Part shown: in pieces, positions 1-7,100 of the stretch
Layout of the letters: the number at the start of each line of letters is the position of its first letter
Position numbering within the stretch: the first letter of the stretch is position 1
Assembly (NCBI GenBank): GCA_965658965.1
Contig: CBFHVV010000101.1
Coordinates: forward strand, 1 to 9,073
Direction of reading: 5' to 3'
Source of the DNA: Croceimicrobium sp965658965
GTDB lineage: Bacteria > Bacteroidota > Bacteroidia > Flavobacteriales > Schleiferiaceae
Length of the DNA: 9,073 nucleotides
Notes under the pieces: generated by a model
Told to the model about the DNA's origin: nothing
What the model saw: only the letters and a program-made list of their open reading frames with translations
Database searches by the model: none
Made by a program: the position numbers and the translations under genes

Positions 1-1173
1 TCTTGAAGGGTCAACAATACAAATGTCCGCCCAGTAACCTTCGCGCAAAAAGCCTCTTTCTTTAATATTGAAAAGAATAGCGGGATTATGGCACATCTTT
101 TCTACCAGCATCTCCACGCTCATTTTATCATCGCGCACAAATTCCATCATGGCAGGTACAGCATGCTGTACCAATGGGCCACCGCTTGGCGCAGATAAGT
201 AAGGGTTGTTCTTTTCTTCCCAAGTATGAGGTGCGTGATCGGTCGCAACTACGTCAATTTTACCATCTATAACTGCTTTAAAAATGGCCAAGCGATCGCT
301 TTCGTCCTTAACAGCAGGGTTCCACTTAATTAAGCTGCCTTTCTCGGCATATTGCTCGCTATTAAACCACAAATGATGGATACAAGCTTCCGCGGTAATC
401 TTTTTTTCGGCCAGAGGTAGCTTATTGTCAAATAGCTCACACACTTCGGCAGTACTGATATGGAAAACATGCAGTCGGCTACCAAATTTTTGTGCTAATT
501 CTACCGCCATGCTCGAAGACTTATAGCATGCCTCACGGCTACGAATAAGCGGGTGCATTTCCATGGGGATGTCTTGGCCATACTTGGCTTCCGCTTCCGC
601 AAGATTAGCTTTTATAGTTGCTTCATCTTCGCAATGAGTAATAATGGGAATGTTTACTTGCGAGAAAATTCCCTCCAAGGCTTTTTGATCATCTACCAGC
701 ATATTACCAGTGCTGCTACCCATAAAAACTTTAACACCTGGCACCCAGCGCGGGTCTAGCTTTTTAAGTTCCTCTAAATTGTCGTTCGCACCGCCCATAT
801 TAAAGGCATAATTGGCAAAAGACTTTTCAGCCGCAAGAGCATACTTAGCTTCTAATTTTTCAAGAGTGGTAGCGGCAGGCTTGGTGTTTGGTTGTTCGAT
901 ATAAGAAGTGATTCCACCGGCGATGGCCGCTTTAGATTCACTGTAAATATCGCCTTTATGCGTTAGGCCTGGCTCACGAAAGTGTACTTGATCGTCGATT
1001 ATACCTGGTAAGACATAACTTCCGGCAGCATCAATTATTTGGGTGTCACTATCACGTTGGCTAAGGTTGGAAGCGATTTTAACAATTCTTCCTTCTTCAA
1101 TATAGAGATCACTTTCCGTGGTCTGCCCTTCGTTAACAAGACGGGCATTTTTAATTAAAATCTTCCTCTTCAT
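1..1173 (-). CDS. pyrC: Dihydroorotase (amidohydrolase/hydantoinase-like family), C-terminus cut by window edge
   Basis: This enzyme interconverts N-carbamoyl-L-aspartate and L-dihydroorotate, the third step of pyrimidine synthesis, in the cytosol. The reading frame starts at an ATG at 1171-1173 and stays open for 391 codons to the left edge. Family members are usually 420-450 residues, so roughly the last 30-60 are missing. Visible landmarks are DDQVHFREPG at residues 60-69, the PNT motif at 95-97, GVKVFMGSSTGNM at 146-158 with K148 as the probable carboxylated lysine, THCED with H180, FHIS with H238, and ATDHAPH with D312 as the catalytic aspartate. The usual first metal-site pair HxH reads Q62-V-H64 here. 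The other ligands are all present, so I favour an active enzyme over a pseudo-dihydroorotase. It starts 14 bases after the stop of the upstream mannosyltransferase gene, with no Shine-Dalgarno and no promoter box of its own, so the two are probably co-transcribed. Allantoinase or hydantoinase is the main alternative. Confidence 0.93.
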   Translation of the reverse strand, partial: MKRKILIKNARLVNEGQTTESDLYIEEGRIVKIASNLSQRDSDTQIIDAAGSYVLPGIIDDQVHFREPGLTHKGDIYSESKAAIAGGITSYIEQPNTKPAATTLEKLEAKYALAAEKSFANYAFNMGGANDNLEELKKLDPRWVPGVKVFMGSSTGNMLVDDQKALEGIFSQVNIPIITHCEDEATIKANLAEAEAKYGQDIPMEMHPLIRSREACYKSSSMAVELAQKFGSRLHVFHISTAEVCELFDNKLPLAEKKITAEACIHHLWFNSEQYAEKGSLIKWNPAVKDESDRLAIFKAVIDGKIDVVATDHAPHTWEEKNNPYLSAPSGGPLVQHAVPAMMEFVRDDKMSVEMLVEKMCHNPAILFNIKERGFLREGYWADICIVDPSR

Positions 1174-1187
1174 GGTTTTAAAGCGGC

Positions 1188-1916
1188 TTATTGATGGCGT
1201 TTTAGGAGGCTACGAAGCTTTAGTTTCAAAACGCCAAACACGGCCTCGTTGATAATTCCTGAACTCATTTTAGAGGTTCCTAAAGTCCGATCAGTAAAAA
1301 TAACGGGCACTTCTTTTATTTTAAATCCTAGTTTATGAGTAATAAATTTCATTTCAATTTGAAAGGCATAGCCAACAAAACGAATTTTTTTAAAGTTCAT
1401 TTTTTCGAGTACTTCTCTGCGGAAGCAAACGAAACCGGCCGTAGTATCTTCTACTGGAATCCCTAATATGATTCGCACATAGCGCGAGGCAAAGTAACTT
1501 AGTAAAACTCGACTCATGGGCCAGTTTACCACATTTACACCTTTAACATATCTAGAGCCTATAGCCATTCCATACTTTTCCTTTTTACAGGTATCGTACA
1601 GAAGTTCTAGGTCTTTGGGGTCGTGTGAAAAATCGGCATCCATTTCGAAAATGAATTGGTAATTTCTTTCCAATGCCCAAGAGAAACCGGCGAGATACGC
1701 AGTTCCTAAACCCTGTTTTCCGGCACGTGCTAAGAGAAACAGCTTGTGTTCATATTCCCCCTGCAGGTGCTTTACAATTTCTTGGGTACCATCCGGCGAA
1801 TTGTCGTCTACACTAAGCACATGATAGTCAGAATGCAAGGAAAAAACCGTCCGGATAATCCGTTCGATATTTTCTTTCTCATTATAGGTAGGTATGACTA
1901 CTAGCGCTTCAGACAA
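1188..1916 (-). CDS. Polyprenol monophosphomannose synthase (DPM1-like GT2 glycosyltransferase)
   Basis: This 242-residue family 2 glycosyltransferase probably transfers mannose from GDP-mannose to a polyprenyl phosphate on the inner face of the cytoplasmic membrane, giving a lipid-linked mannose donor for glycosylation. The GT-A fold signatures are the N-terminal VVIPTYNEKENI (residues 6-17), DDNSPDGT at 37-44, the metal-binding DAD at 93-95 followed by FSHDP, GSRY at 120-123, EDTTAGF at 156-162, and FTDRTLGTSKMS at 207-218, which is typical of the DPM1/polyprenol-phosphate mannose synthase branch. There is no C-terminal membrane domain, so it is the short soluble or peripheral form. The start codon is TTG: an in-frame TAA lies at 1929-1931 and no ATG or GTG precedes the conserved VVIPTYNE. 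It leads a unit with the dihydroorotase gene. The sugar specificity (mannose rather than glucose or another hexose) is family inference and not shown by the sequence. Confidence 0.88.
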   Translation of the reverse strand: MSEALVVIPTYNEKENIERIIRTVFSLHSDYHVLSVDDNSPDGTQEIVKHLQGEYEHKLFLLARAGKQGLGTAYLAGFSWALERNYQFIFEMDADFSHDPKDLELLYDTCKKEKYGMAIGSRYVKGVNVVNWPMSRVLLSYFASRYVRIILGIPVEDTTAGFVCFRREVLEKMNFKKIRFVGYAFQIEMKFITHKLGFKIKEVPVIFTDRTLGTSKMSSGIINEAVFGVLKLKLRSLLKRHQ

Positions 1917-1936
1917 AAGTGATGGTATTTAGGAGG

Positions 1937-1944
1937 CAAAAGTA
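1937..1944 (-). promoter_or_regulatory. Bacteroidota-type -7 promoter box for the mannosyltransferase-dihydroorotase unit
   Basis: Read on the minus strand this is TACTTTTG, a perfect match to the Bacteroidota sigma-A -7 consensus TAnnTTTG, followed by C. It lies 20 bases before the TTG start, so the predicted leader is only about 13-16 bases. I see no convincing TTG (-33) element at the usual spacing upstream, so the match rests on the -7 box and its position alone. Confidence 0.55.
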
Positions 1945-2025
1945 CATATTAATGCCCGGATTTATATTGATGGATAGCTAAAGAATCATTAAACTCTTAA
2001 AGCCCTGTAAATAGTATTACGACAT

Positions 2026-2055
2026 AAAAAAACCCCGCTTATAAAGCAGGGTTTT
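2026..2055 (-). terminator. Rho-independent terminator of the sdhCAB operon
   Basis: Arms 2029-2040 and 2044-2055 form a 12-pair stem around a 3-base loop. The single imperfect position (2036 opposite 2048) is a G-U wobble in RNA copied from the minus strand but a C-A mismatch in RNA from the plus strand. On the minus strand the stem is followed by seven T (2032 down to 2026). It sits 18 bases beyond the sdhB stop, so both strand preference and position point to it ending the sdh transcript. Confidence 0.85.
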
Positions 2056-2073
2056 AACAAAATATTAGCTTAA

Positions 2074-2826
2074 TTATTTGCTGGCCGTAAGACTAGCGCC
2101 TAGGTACCCGCGGTTTAAGCGAGCAATGTTTTCTAAAGAAATCCCAACCGGGCATTCTTCTGCGCAAGCACCAACATTAGAACAGTTACCAAAGCCCTCG
2201 ATATCCATTTGGTTCACCATATTTTCTACCCGGTCTTTAGCTTCTACTTTACCTTGCGGTAGAAGGGATAGCTGCGATACTTTGGCAGATACAAATAGCA
2301 TGGCCGAAGCATTAGGACATGCGGCAACACAGCCTCCACAGCCAATACAAGTGGCAGCATTAAAGGCTGCGTCGGCATCTGCTTTTGGCACTGGAATGGC
2401 GTTCGCATCTAAGGTGTTACCCGAAGTGTTTACCGAAACGAAACCTCCTGCTTGGATTACACGATCGAAGGCAGCGCGGTCAACCGCTAAATCTTTTAAA
2501 ACGGGGAATGCTTTCGCACGGAAAGGCTCTACGTAAATAGTGTCACCGTCTTTAAATTTACGCATGTGAAGCTGACAGGTAGTAGTACCAGATTCTGGAC
2601 CATGCGGTTCGCCGTTAATGTGCATAGAGCACATACCACAAATACCTTCGCGGCAATCGTGGTCGAAGGCTACGGGATCATCCCCTTTGTCAATTAATTC
2701 TTCGTTTAATTGATCCATCATTTCTAAGAAAGAGCTATCGCCACTTACATTCTTAACCTGATAATCTTTTAAACTTCCTTTGCTATCCGTGTTGGCCTGA
2801 CGCCATACTTTTAATTTTAAATCCAT
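2074..2826 (-). CDS. sdhB: Succinate dehydrogenase/fumarate reductase iron-sulfur subunit
   Basis: This 250-residue subunit carries electrons between the flavin of SdhA and the haem/quinone sites of SdhC. The N-terminal ferredoxin-like domain binds a [2Fe-2S] cluster through C58, C63, C66 and C84 (CREGICGMC, then TTTCQL). The C-terminal domain has CIGCGGCVAACP (C160, C163, C166, C170) and CSNVGACAEECP (C215, C221, C225). By comparison with characterised homologues, C160/C163/C166/C225 should hold the [4Fe-4S] cluster and C170/C215/C221 the [3Fe-4S] cluster. All cluster ligands are present and the length is normal for the family. It starts 31 bases after the sdhA stop, with no Shine-Dalgarno, and is the last gene of the operon, followed directly by a terminator. 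Whether the complex runs mainly as succinate dehydrogenase or fumarate reductase cannot be read from the sequence. Confidence 0.96.
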   Translation of the reverse strand: MDLKLKVWRQANTDSKGSLKDYQVKNVSGDSSFLEMMDQLNEELIDKGDDPVAFDHDCREGICGMCSMHINGEPHGPESGTTTCQLHMRKFKDGDTIYVEPFRAKAFPVLKDLAVDRAAFDRVIQAGGFVSVNTSGNTLDANAIPVPKADADAAFNAATCIGCGGCVAACPNASAMLFVSAKVSQLSLLPQGKVEAKDRVENMVNQMDIEGFGNCSNVGACAEECPVGISLENIARLNRGYLGASLTASK

Positions 2827-2842
2827 GCTTCTAATTTTTTAG

Positions 2843-2853
2843 GGCCTGTGGCC
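2843..2853 (-). other. Short GGCC inverted repeat in the sdhA-sdhB gap
   Basis: The sdhA-sdhB gap holds a 4-pair all-GC hairpin, GGCC-ACA-GGCC on the minus strand. Between it and the sdhB ATG lies an A-rich palindrome, CTAA-AAAA-TTAG. No T-run follows the GC hairpin on the minus strand, so it is not a terminator. It might act in processing or translation of sdhB, or be chance. Confidence 0.3.
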
Positions 2854-2857
2854 AGTT

Positions 2858-4861
2858 TTACTTGTAGCTGCGTGTTTTCAATTCAACGTTTTCGAAAATC
2901 AAATCTTCCTTAATTAATTCGGCTTCACTGGGGTTGCCAGTATATTGCCAAGAACTAACAAAGGCAAACTCTTCGTCGCGACGTAAAGCTTCCCCTTCTT
3001 CAGTTTGAAATTCTTCTCTAAAGTGACCTCCGCAAGATTCTTCTCGCTCTAAGGCATCTTTACACATTAACTCGCCTAATTCCATAAAGTCGGCCACGCG
3101 CATGGCTTTATCCAACTCAGGATTCATTTCATTATTAGCACCAGGCACCTTAACATTTGCCCAGAAGTCGGCTCTTAAAGCACTTATTTCCTTAATAGCC
3201 TCCTTTAAACCTTGAGCATTACGACTCATACCGCATTTATCCCACATAATTTTTCCAAGGGCACGGTGATAATGGTCTACCGAGTGTTTTTTTCCAGTAT
3301 CATTTAGAAGCTTGTCGATCGTTTCCTTCACCTCTTTCTCAGCACTAGCAAAGGCTTCGTGGTTGGTGTCGATTTCTCCCGTTCTAATTTCCTCTGAAAG
3401 GTAATCACCAATAGTATAAGGTATTACAAAATAACCATCGGCTAAACCTTGCATAAGGGCAGAAGCTCCTAGGCGGTTGGCACCGTGATCGGAGAAGTTG
3501 GCTTCTCCTAAGGCAAATAGCCCTGGAACATTGGTCATTAAGTTATAATCCACCCATAATCCACCCATGGTATAGTGTACAGCAGGATAAATCATCATCG
3601 GTGTTTGGTAAGGGTTGTCATCTACGATTTTCTCGTACATGGCAAAAAGGTTACCGTATTTTGCTTCTACAACCTTAGTTCCCAGCTCTTTAATTTGGGC
3701 TTTAGAAGGATTGTCGATGCCCTGTACAGTTGCTTCAGTTTTACCATAACGCTCAATAGCAGCAGCAAAATCTAAATAAACCGCTTCTCCAGTTTTATTC
3801 ACGCCAAAGCCTTCATCGCAACGTTCTTTCGCCGCACGAGAAGCAACATCACGCGGTACGAGGTTACCGAAACTAGGATAACGACGCTCTAAATAATAGT
3901 CTCTTTTTTCTTCTGGAAGATCGGTAGGTTTTAATTTGCCTGCGCGAATCGCTTCCGCATCTTTTAAATCTTTGGGGACCCAAATTCTACCGTCATTTCT
4001 TAAAGACTCACTCATCAGCGTAAGCTTAGATTGGTGGGAGCCAGAAACGGGGATACAGGTGGGGTGAATTTGTGTAAAGCAAGGGTTAGAGAAGGCCGCT
4101 CCTTTTTTGTGAGCTTTCCAGGCTGCGGATCCGTTAGACCCCATGGCATTAGTAGAGAGGTAGAATACGTTTCCGTAACCACCAGAGGCGATTACTACCG
4201 CATGTGCACCGAAACGTTCAACTTTACCAGTTACTAAGTTTTTGGCAATAATACCACGCGCTTTACCATCTACGGTTACTACATCCATCATTTCGTGACG
4301 GTTGTACAATTTCACTTTTCCTTTAGAAATTTGGCGGCTTAAAGCTGAATAAGCTCCTAATAGTAATTGCTGACCAGTTTGGCCTTTCGCGTAAAAAGTA
4401 CGACTTACTTGTACCCCGCCAAACGAACGATTATCGAGGTTGCCCCCGTATTCACGTGCAAAGGGAACTCCCTGGGCAACGGCTTGGTCAATAATGTTAG
4501 CAGAAACTTCCGCTAAGCGATAAACATTGGCTTCGCGAGAGCGGTAATCGCCCCCTTTAATGGTATCGTAAAATAGACGATAAACAGAATCACCGTCGTT
4601 TTGATAGTTTTTGGCGGCATTGATACCCCCCTGTGCAGCAATTGAGTGCGCACGTCGAGGCGAATCTTGAAAACAAAATGCCTTAACATTGTAACCCATC
4701 TCCGCAAGGGAAGCAGCAGCAGAACTACCAGCTAGGCCTGTTCCAATAATAATTACGTCTATATTTCTTTTGTTGGCAGGGTTTACAAGACGGATATTAG
4801 CCTTATGATTTTGCCACTTTTTTTCTAATGGACCTTCGGGTATGCGTGAATCTAACTTCAT
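2858..4861 (-). CDS. sdhA: Succinate dehydrogenase/fumarate reductase flavoprotein subunit
   Basis: This 667-residue catalytic subunit oxidises succinate to fumarate, or does the reverse, using covalently bound FAD, at the cytoplasmic face of the membrane. The dinucleotide-binding motif is IIIGTGLAGSSAA at residues 37-49. The FAD-attachment region is RAHSIAAQGGINA, with H72 the expected covalent FAD histidine. Further active-site landmarks are QIHPT (H266), SESLRND (284-290), VPRDVASR with R337 as the expected proton-shuttle arginine, HYTMGG with H429, and ANRLGAS with R463. The C-terminal domain (from about 505) ends in the WQYTGN region seen in the long Bacteroidota/Wolinella-type proteins, which explains why it is longer than the enterobacterial SdhA of about 590. 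It starts 10 bases after the sdhC stop, so the genes are almost certainly co-transcribed. Nothing appears broken or missing. Confidence 0.97.
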   Translation of the reverse strand: MKLDSRIPEGPLEKKWQNHKANIRLVNPANKRNIDVIIIGTGLAGSSAAASLAEMGYNVKAFCFQDSPRRAHSIAAQGGINAAKNYQNDGDSVYRLFYDTIKGGDYRSREANVYRLAEVSANIIDQAVAQGVPFAREYGGNLDNRSFGGVQVSRTFYAKGQTGQQLLLGAYSALSRQISKGKVKLYNRHEMMDVVTVDGKARGIIAKNLVTGKVERFGAHAVVIASGGYGNVFYLSTNAMGSNGSAAWKAHKKGAAFSNPCFTQIHPTCIPVSGSHQSKLTLMSESLRNDGRIWVPKDLKDAEAIRAGKLKPTDLPEEKRDYYLERRYPSFGNLVPRDVASRAAKERCDEGFGVNKTGEAVYLDFAAAIERYGKTEATVQGIDNPSKAQIKELGTKVVEAKYGNLFAMYEKIVDDNPYQTPMMIYPAVHYTMGGLWVDYNLMTNVPGLFALGEANFSDHGANRLGASALMQGLADGYFVIPYTIGDYLSEEIRTGEIDTNHEAFASAEKEVKETIDKLLNDTGKKHSVDHYHRALGKIMWDKCGMSRNAQGLKEAIKEISALRADFWANVKVPGANNEMNPELDKAMRVADFMELGELMCKDALEREESCGGHFREEFQTEEGEALRRDEEFAFVSSWQYTGNPSEAELIKEDLIFENVELKTRSYK

Positions 4862-4871
4862 AATCTGTCTT

Positions 4872-5561
4872 TTAATTTTTTGCCATTAATATAAATACGG
4901 GAATAATCGCGAAGCCCAAAGGCACAATAATCGCGAAAGCAGCACCTACTTTTTTAATAAGCGGCGTATAACGGCTGTGATTAATGCCTAATGTTTGAAA
5001 AGCACTTTGAAAGCCATGGTATAAGTGAAAAGCCACGGCCGCCATTGCAATAACATACAGTAAGACCATGATTAAGCCAGCTGTCCCGTCTTGATAGGTT
5101 TTTATAACAACAGAAGCGAGGTCTTTGTTTCCGGCAGCGTCAGTACCAATTTCGCCCCAGTGCATGGTGTACCAAAATTGCCCCATGTGTAAAATGATAA
5201 AGGCAAGAATTATAGTACCTAAAAGGCCCATATTGCGTGAGGCCCAAATGGAGTTACGATTGGGCTTATAGCTTTCATAACGCTGGGGACGCGCTTTGCG
5301 ATTCTGCATGGCAAGATAAATACCGTCAACCGCATGGAATAAAATACTAGCGTAAAGAAAATAGCTGGTAAATTTAATCAGCGGAAAGCTGGTCATAAAT
5401 TTGGCATAAGCATTAAATTGCTCTTGCCCTGCGGTGCTGAGGTTTAGCAGCTGTAAGTTGCCAATAAGATGAACGATTAAGAAAGAGATTAAGAATAATC
5501 CGGTAAGCGACATCCAATACTTTTTTGCGATGGAGGAGCCTAGAATCCCTGAGTTTGCCAT
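4872..5561 (-). CDS. sdhC: Succinate dehydrogenase cytochrome b558 subunit, single-subunit di-haem membrane anchor
   Basis: This 229-residue membrane protein anchors the SdhAB dimer and passes electrons to or from menaquinone. Five hydrophobic segments are visible at about residues 18-38, 62-83, 112-131, 160-183 and 205-226. Four histidines in the first four segments (H31, H76, H125, H179) are placed as expected for the axial ligands of two b haems in the Bacillus/Wolinella-type enzymes. H182 in FHLYHG is a possible alternative to H179. No sdhD follows, which agrees with this one-anchor, two-haem class. It is the first gene of the operon, its ATG lies 26 bases downstream of a strong -7 box, and it is divergent from the aminopeptidase P gene. 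The class is clear from topology and histidines; the exact haem ligand assignment is by analogy. Confidence 0.95.
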   Translation of the reverse strand: MANSGILGSSIAKKYWMSLTGLFLISFLIVHLIGNLQLLNLSTAGQEQFNAYAKFMTSFPLIKFTSYFLYASILFHAVDGIYLAMQNRKARPQRYESYKPNRNSIWASRNMGLLGTIILAFIILHMGQFWYTMHWGEIGTDAAGNKDLASVVIKTYQDGTAGLIMVLLYVIAMAAVAFHLYHGFQSAFQTLGINHSRYTPLIKKVGAAFAIIVPLGFAIIPVFILMAKN

Positions 5562-5587
5562 TTGTGTTGCTGTGTTCTGTGTTTGGG

Positions 5588-5617
5588 CAAATTTAACAAG
5601 TACAAAGGACTTCCCAA
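5588..5617 (-). promoter_or_regulatory. Promoter of the sdhCAB operon
   Basis: On the minus strand there is a -33 TTG at 5617-5615, a 19-base spacer, and a -7 box TAAATTTG at 5595-5588, followed by C. This matches the Bacteroidota consensus (TTG, about 17-23 bases, TAnnTTTG) and gives a leader of about 20 bases before the sdhC ATG. Confidence 0.7.
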
Positions 5618-5665
5618 CGACTAATTTTATTTAGAACGATTACAAGAATTGAGCTTCTCCATAAA

Positions 5666-5695
5666 TTGCAAGAGCAGCCTATCTTCTTACCTTTG
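5666..5695 (+). promoter_or_regulatory. Promoter of the aminopeptidase P gene
   Basis: A TTG at 5666-5668, a 19-base spacer and a -7 box TACCTTTG at 5688-5695, followed by C, fit the Bacteroidota promoter consensus. The box ends 20 bases before the ATG, predicting a leader of about 14-16 bases. It is divergent from the sdhC promoter, with 48 bases between the two -33 elements. Confidence 0.7.
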
Positions 5696-5715
5696 CGAGA
5701 CATCAAATATTTAGC

Positions 5716-7005
5716 ATGAGATACGATAGAATTGATTCTAAACTGTTTATAGAGAACCGCAAGCGTTTTGCATCGCATCTGCCCGCAGGAGCAATGGCCA
5801 TTTTTAATGCCAATGATGTGATGCCAACTAACGCCGACGGCACCTTACCTTTTGTACAAAACCGTGACCTTTTTTACTTATCTGGCGTAGACCAAGAAGA
5901 GAGTATACTTGTTGTTTTTCCAGATGCATTTAATTCTCGTTATAAAGAAATATTATTCTTAGTAGAAACCAACGATCAAATAGCGCGCTGGGAAGGAGCA
6001 AAGCTTGATAAAGAGCAGGCTACCGCCGTAAGCGGTGTGGAGACTGTTTTTTGGCTGAGTGATTTTGATAAAGTACTGCGAGAGCTAATCTGTCAATCGA
6101 AGTCGGTATATTTAAATTCGAATGAGCAATTGCGCGCAGCTTCGCCAGTAGAAACTCGAGATGATCGCTTTCGCAAGATGTTAATGGAGAAATACCCATT
6201 GCATGAATACGAGCGAGCTGCTCCCATTATGCATACTTTAAGGGCTATTAAATCTCCCATTGAGGTAGATTTAATGCAGAAATCTTGTGATATAAATACC
6301 AAGGCTTTTCAAAGGGTTTTAAAATTTTTGAAGCCTGGTGTTATGGAGTACGAATTGGAGGCGGAGTTTATTCACGAGTATAAACGCAATGGTGCTCCAG
6401 ATTTTAGCTACACCCCCATTATAGCGAGTGGCGCTAGTGCTTGCGTGTTGCATTATATAGAAAATAACCGCGAGTGTAAAGACGGCGATTTGGTATTGTT
6501 TGATTGTGGAAATTGGTATGCTAATTATGCCAGCGATGTAACGCGTTGTTTCCCCGTAAATGGCAAGTTTACCAAGCGCCAAGCTGAAGTTTATAATGCG
6601 GTATTAAGAGTGCAGAAAACGTCATTAGATATGCTCCGTCCAGGTAATCAATTACACGCTTACCATAAAGAGGTAGGTGAGTTAATGACGGCAGAATTAT
6701 TACAACTAGGGCTGATTGATAAAACAGATGTTAAAAATCAGGACCCCAATTGGCCCGCCTACAAAAAGTATTTTATGCACGGAACCTCGCACTACATTGG
6801 TTTAGATGTGCACGATGTTGGGCATTGGGATGCAAAAATGGAAGTTGGTAATGCCTTTACTTGCGAGCCAGGAATTTACATCCCTGAAGAAGGAATCGGT
6901 ATTCGAATTGAAGACGATATTGTAATCGGGGAAAAAGAAAACTTGAACATGACCAGCGGTATTCCTAAAGAGGTAGAAGAAATTGAAGACTATATGAATA
7001 GCTAA
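5716..7005 (+). CDS. pepP: Xaa-Pro aminopeptidase (aminopeptidase P, peptidase family M24B)
   Basis: This 429-residue cytosolic metallopeptidase removes an N-terminal residue that precedes proline, helping to recycle proline-containing peptides. The N-terminal aminopeptidase P domain (about 1-160) contains the typical PFVQNRDLFYLSGVD segment at 45-59. The C-terminal 'pita-bread' catalytic domain (about 175-420) has all five expected metal ligands: D263 (FDCG), D274 (SDVTR), H359 (HGTSHYIG), E384 (CEPGIYI) and E399 (IRIEDD). H246 (LHYIEN) and H366 (DVHDVGH) match the substrate-handling histidines of the E. coli enzyme, and the ligand spacing is close to that of E. coli PepP (about 440 residues). 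There is no signal peptide. The ATG fits the family N-terminus and sits just downstream of a good promoter. A terminator follows the stop, so it appears to be a single-gene unit. Confidence 0.95.
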   Translation: MRYDRIDSKLFIENRKRFASHLPAGAMAIFNANDVMPTNADGTLPFVQNRDLFYLSGVDQEESILVVFPDAFNSRYKEILFLVETNDQIARWEGAKLDKEQATAVSGVETVFWLSDFDKVLRELICQSKSVYLNSNEQLRAASPVETRDDRFRKMLMEKYPLHEYERAAPIMHTLRAIKSPIEVDLMQKSCDINTKAFQRVLKFLKPGVMEYELEAEFIHEYKRNGAPDFSYTPIIASGASACVLHYIENNRECKDGDLVLFDCGNWYANYASDVTRCFPVNGKFTKRQAEVYNAVLRVQKTSLDMLRPGNQLHAYHKEVGELMTAELLQLGLIDKTDVKNQDPNWPAYKKYFMHGTSHYIGLDVHDVGHWDAKMEVGNAFTCEPGIYIPEEGIGIRIEDDIVIGEKENLNMTSGIPKEVEEIEDYMNS

Positions 7006-7026
7006 GCGGGAAACTCCAATATTCTT

Positions 7027-7060
7027 AAGCCGCCTTAATTGCAAGATTAAGGCGGTTTTT
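7027..7060 (+). terminator. Rho-independent terminator of pepP
   Basis: Arms 7027-7039 and 7046-7058 form a 13-pair stem (core CCGCCTTAAT / ATTAAGGCGG, one outer G-U) with a 6-base loop, and the RNA continues into T at 7056-7060, then ATTT. It begins 21 bases after the pepP stop. The T-run lies on the plus strand only, so it acts on pepP and separates it from the hydrolase gene. Confidence 0.9.
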
Positions 7061-7077
7061 ATTTAAACTACTCTCTG

Positions 7078-7085
7078 TAAATTTG
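7078..7085 (+). promoter_or_regulatory. -7 promoter box for the alpha/beta hydrolase gene
   Basis: TAAATTTG, followed by C, is identical to the -7 box of the sdh promoter. The position where a -33 TTG would be expected falls on the T-run of the pepP terminator (7056-7060), and no TTG is present, so the -33 contact is weak. The box ends 15 bases before the TTG start, predicting a leader of about 9-11 bases. Confidence 0.55.
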
Positions 7086-7100
7086 CTTTAAAATAACTCC

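Noticed and set aside
553..759. A 68-codon plus-strand frame inside the dihydroorotase region
   Set aside because: The opposite strand encodes uninterrupted, motif-rich dihydroorotase here, and the plus-strand product has no family features.
2078..2536. A 152-codon open frame on the plus strand, antisense to sdhB
   Set aside because: It lies wholly inside the conserved sdhB gene, its product has no recognisable motif, and there is no TAnnTTTG box in front of it; it is a composition shadow.
5593..5778. A 61-codon minus-strand frame across the sdhC-pepP divergent region
   Set aside because: It would span both promoters and the start of pepP, and its product resembles no known family.
6319..6582. 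An 87-codon minus-strand frame with hydrophobic stretches inside pepP
   Set aside because: It overlaps the metal-ligand region of aminopeptidase P on the opposite strand; the hydrophobicity is a by-product of the sense codons.
6802..7044. An 80-codon minus-strand frame running from the pepP terminator into pepP
   Set aside because: It begins inside the terminator stem, has no promoter box, and its body is antisense to the conserved end of pepP.
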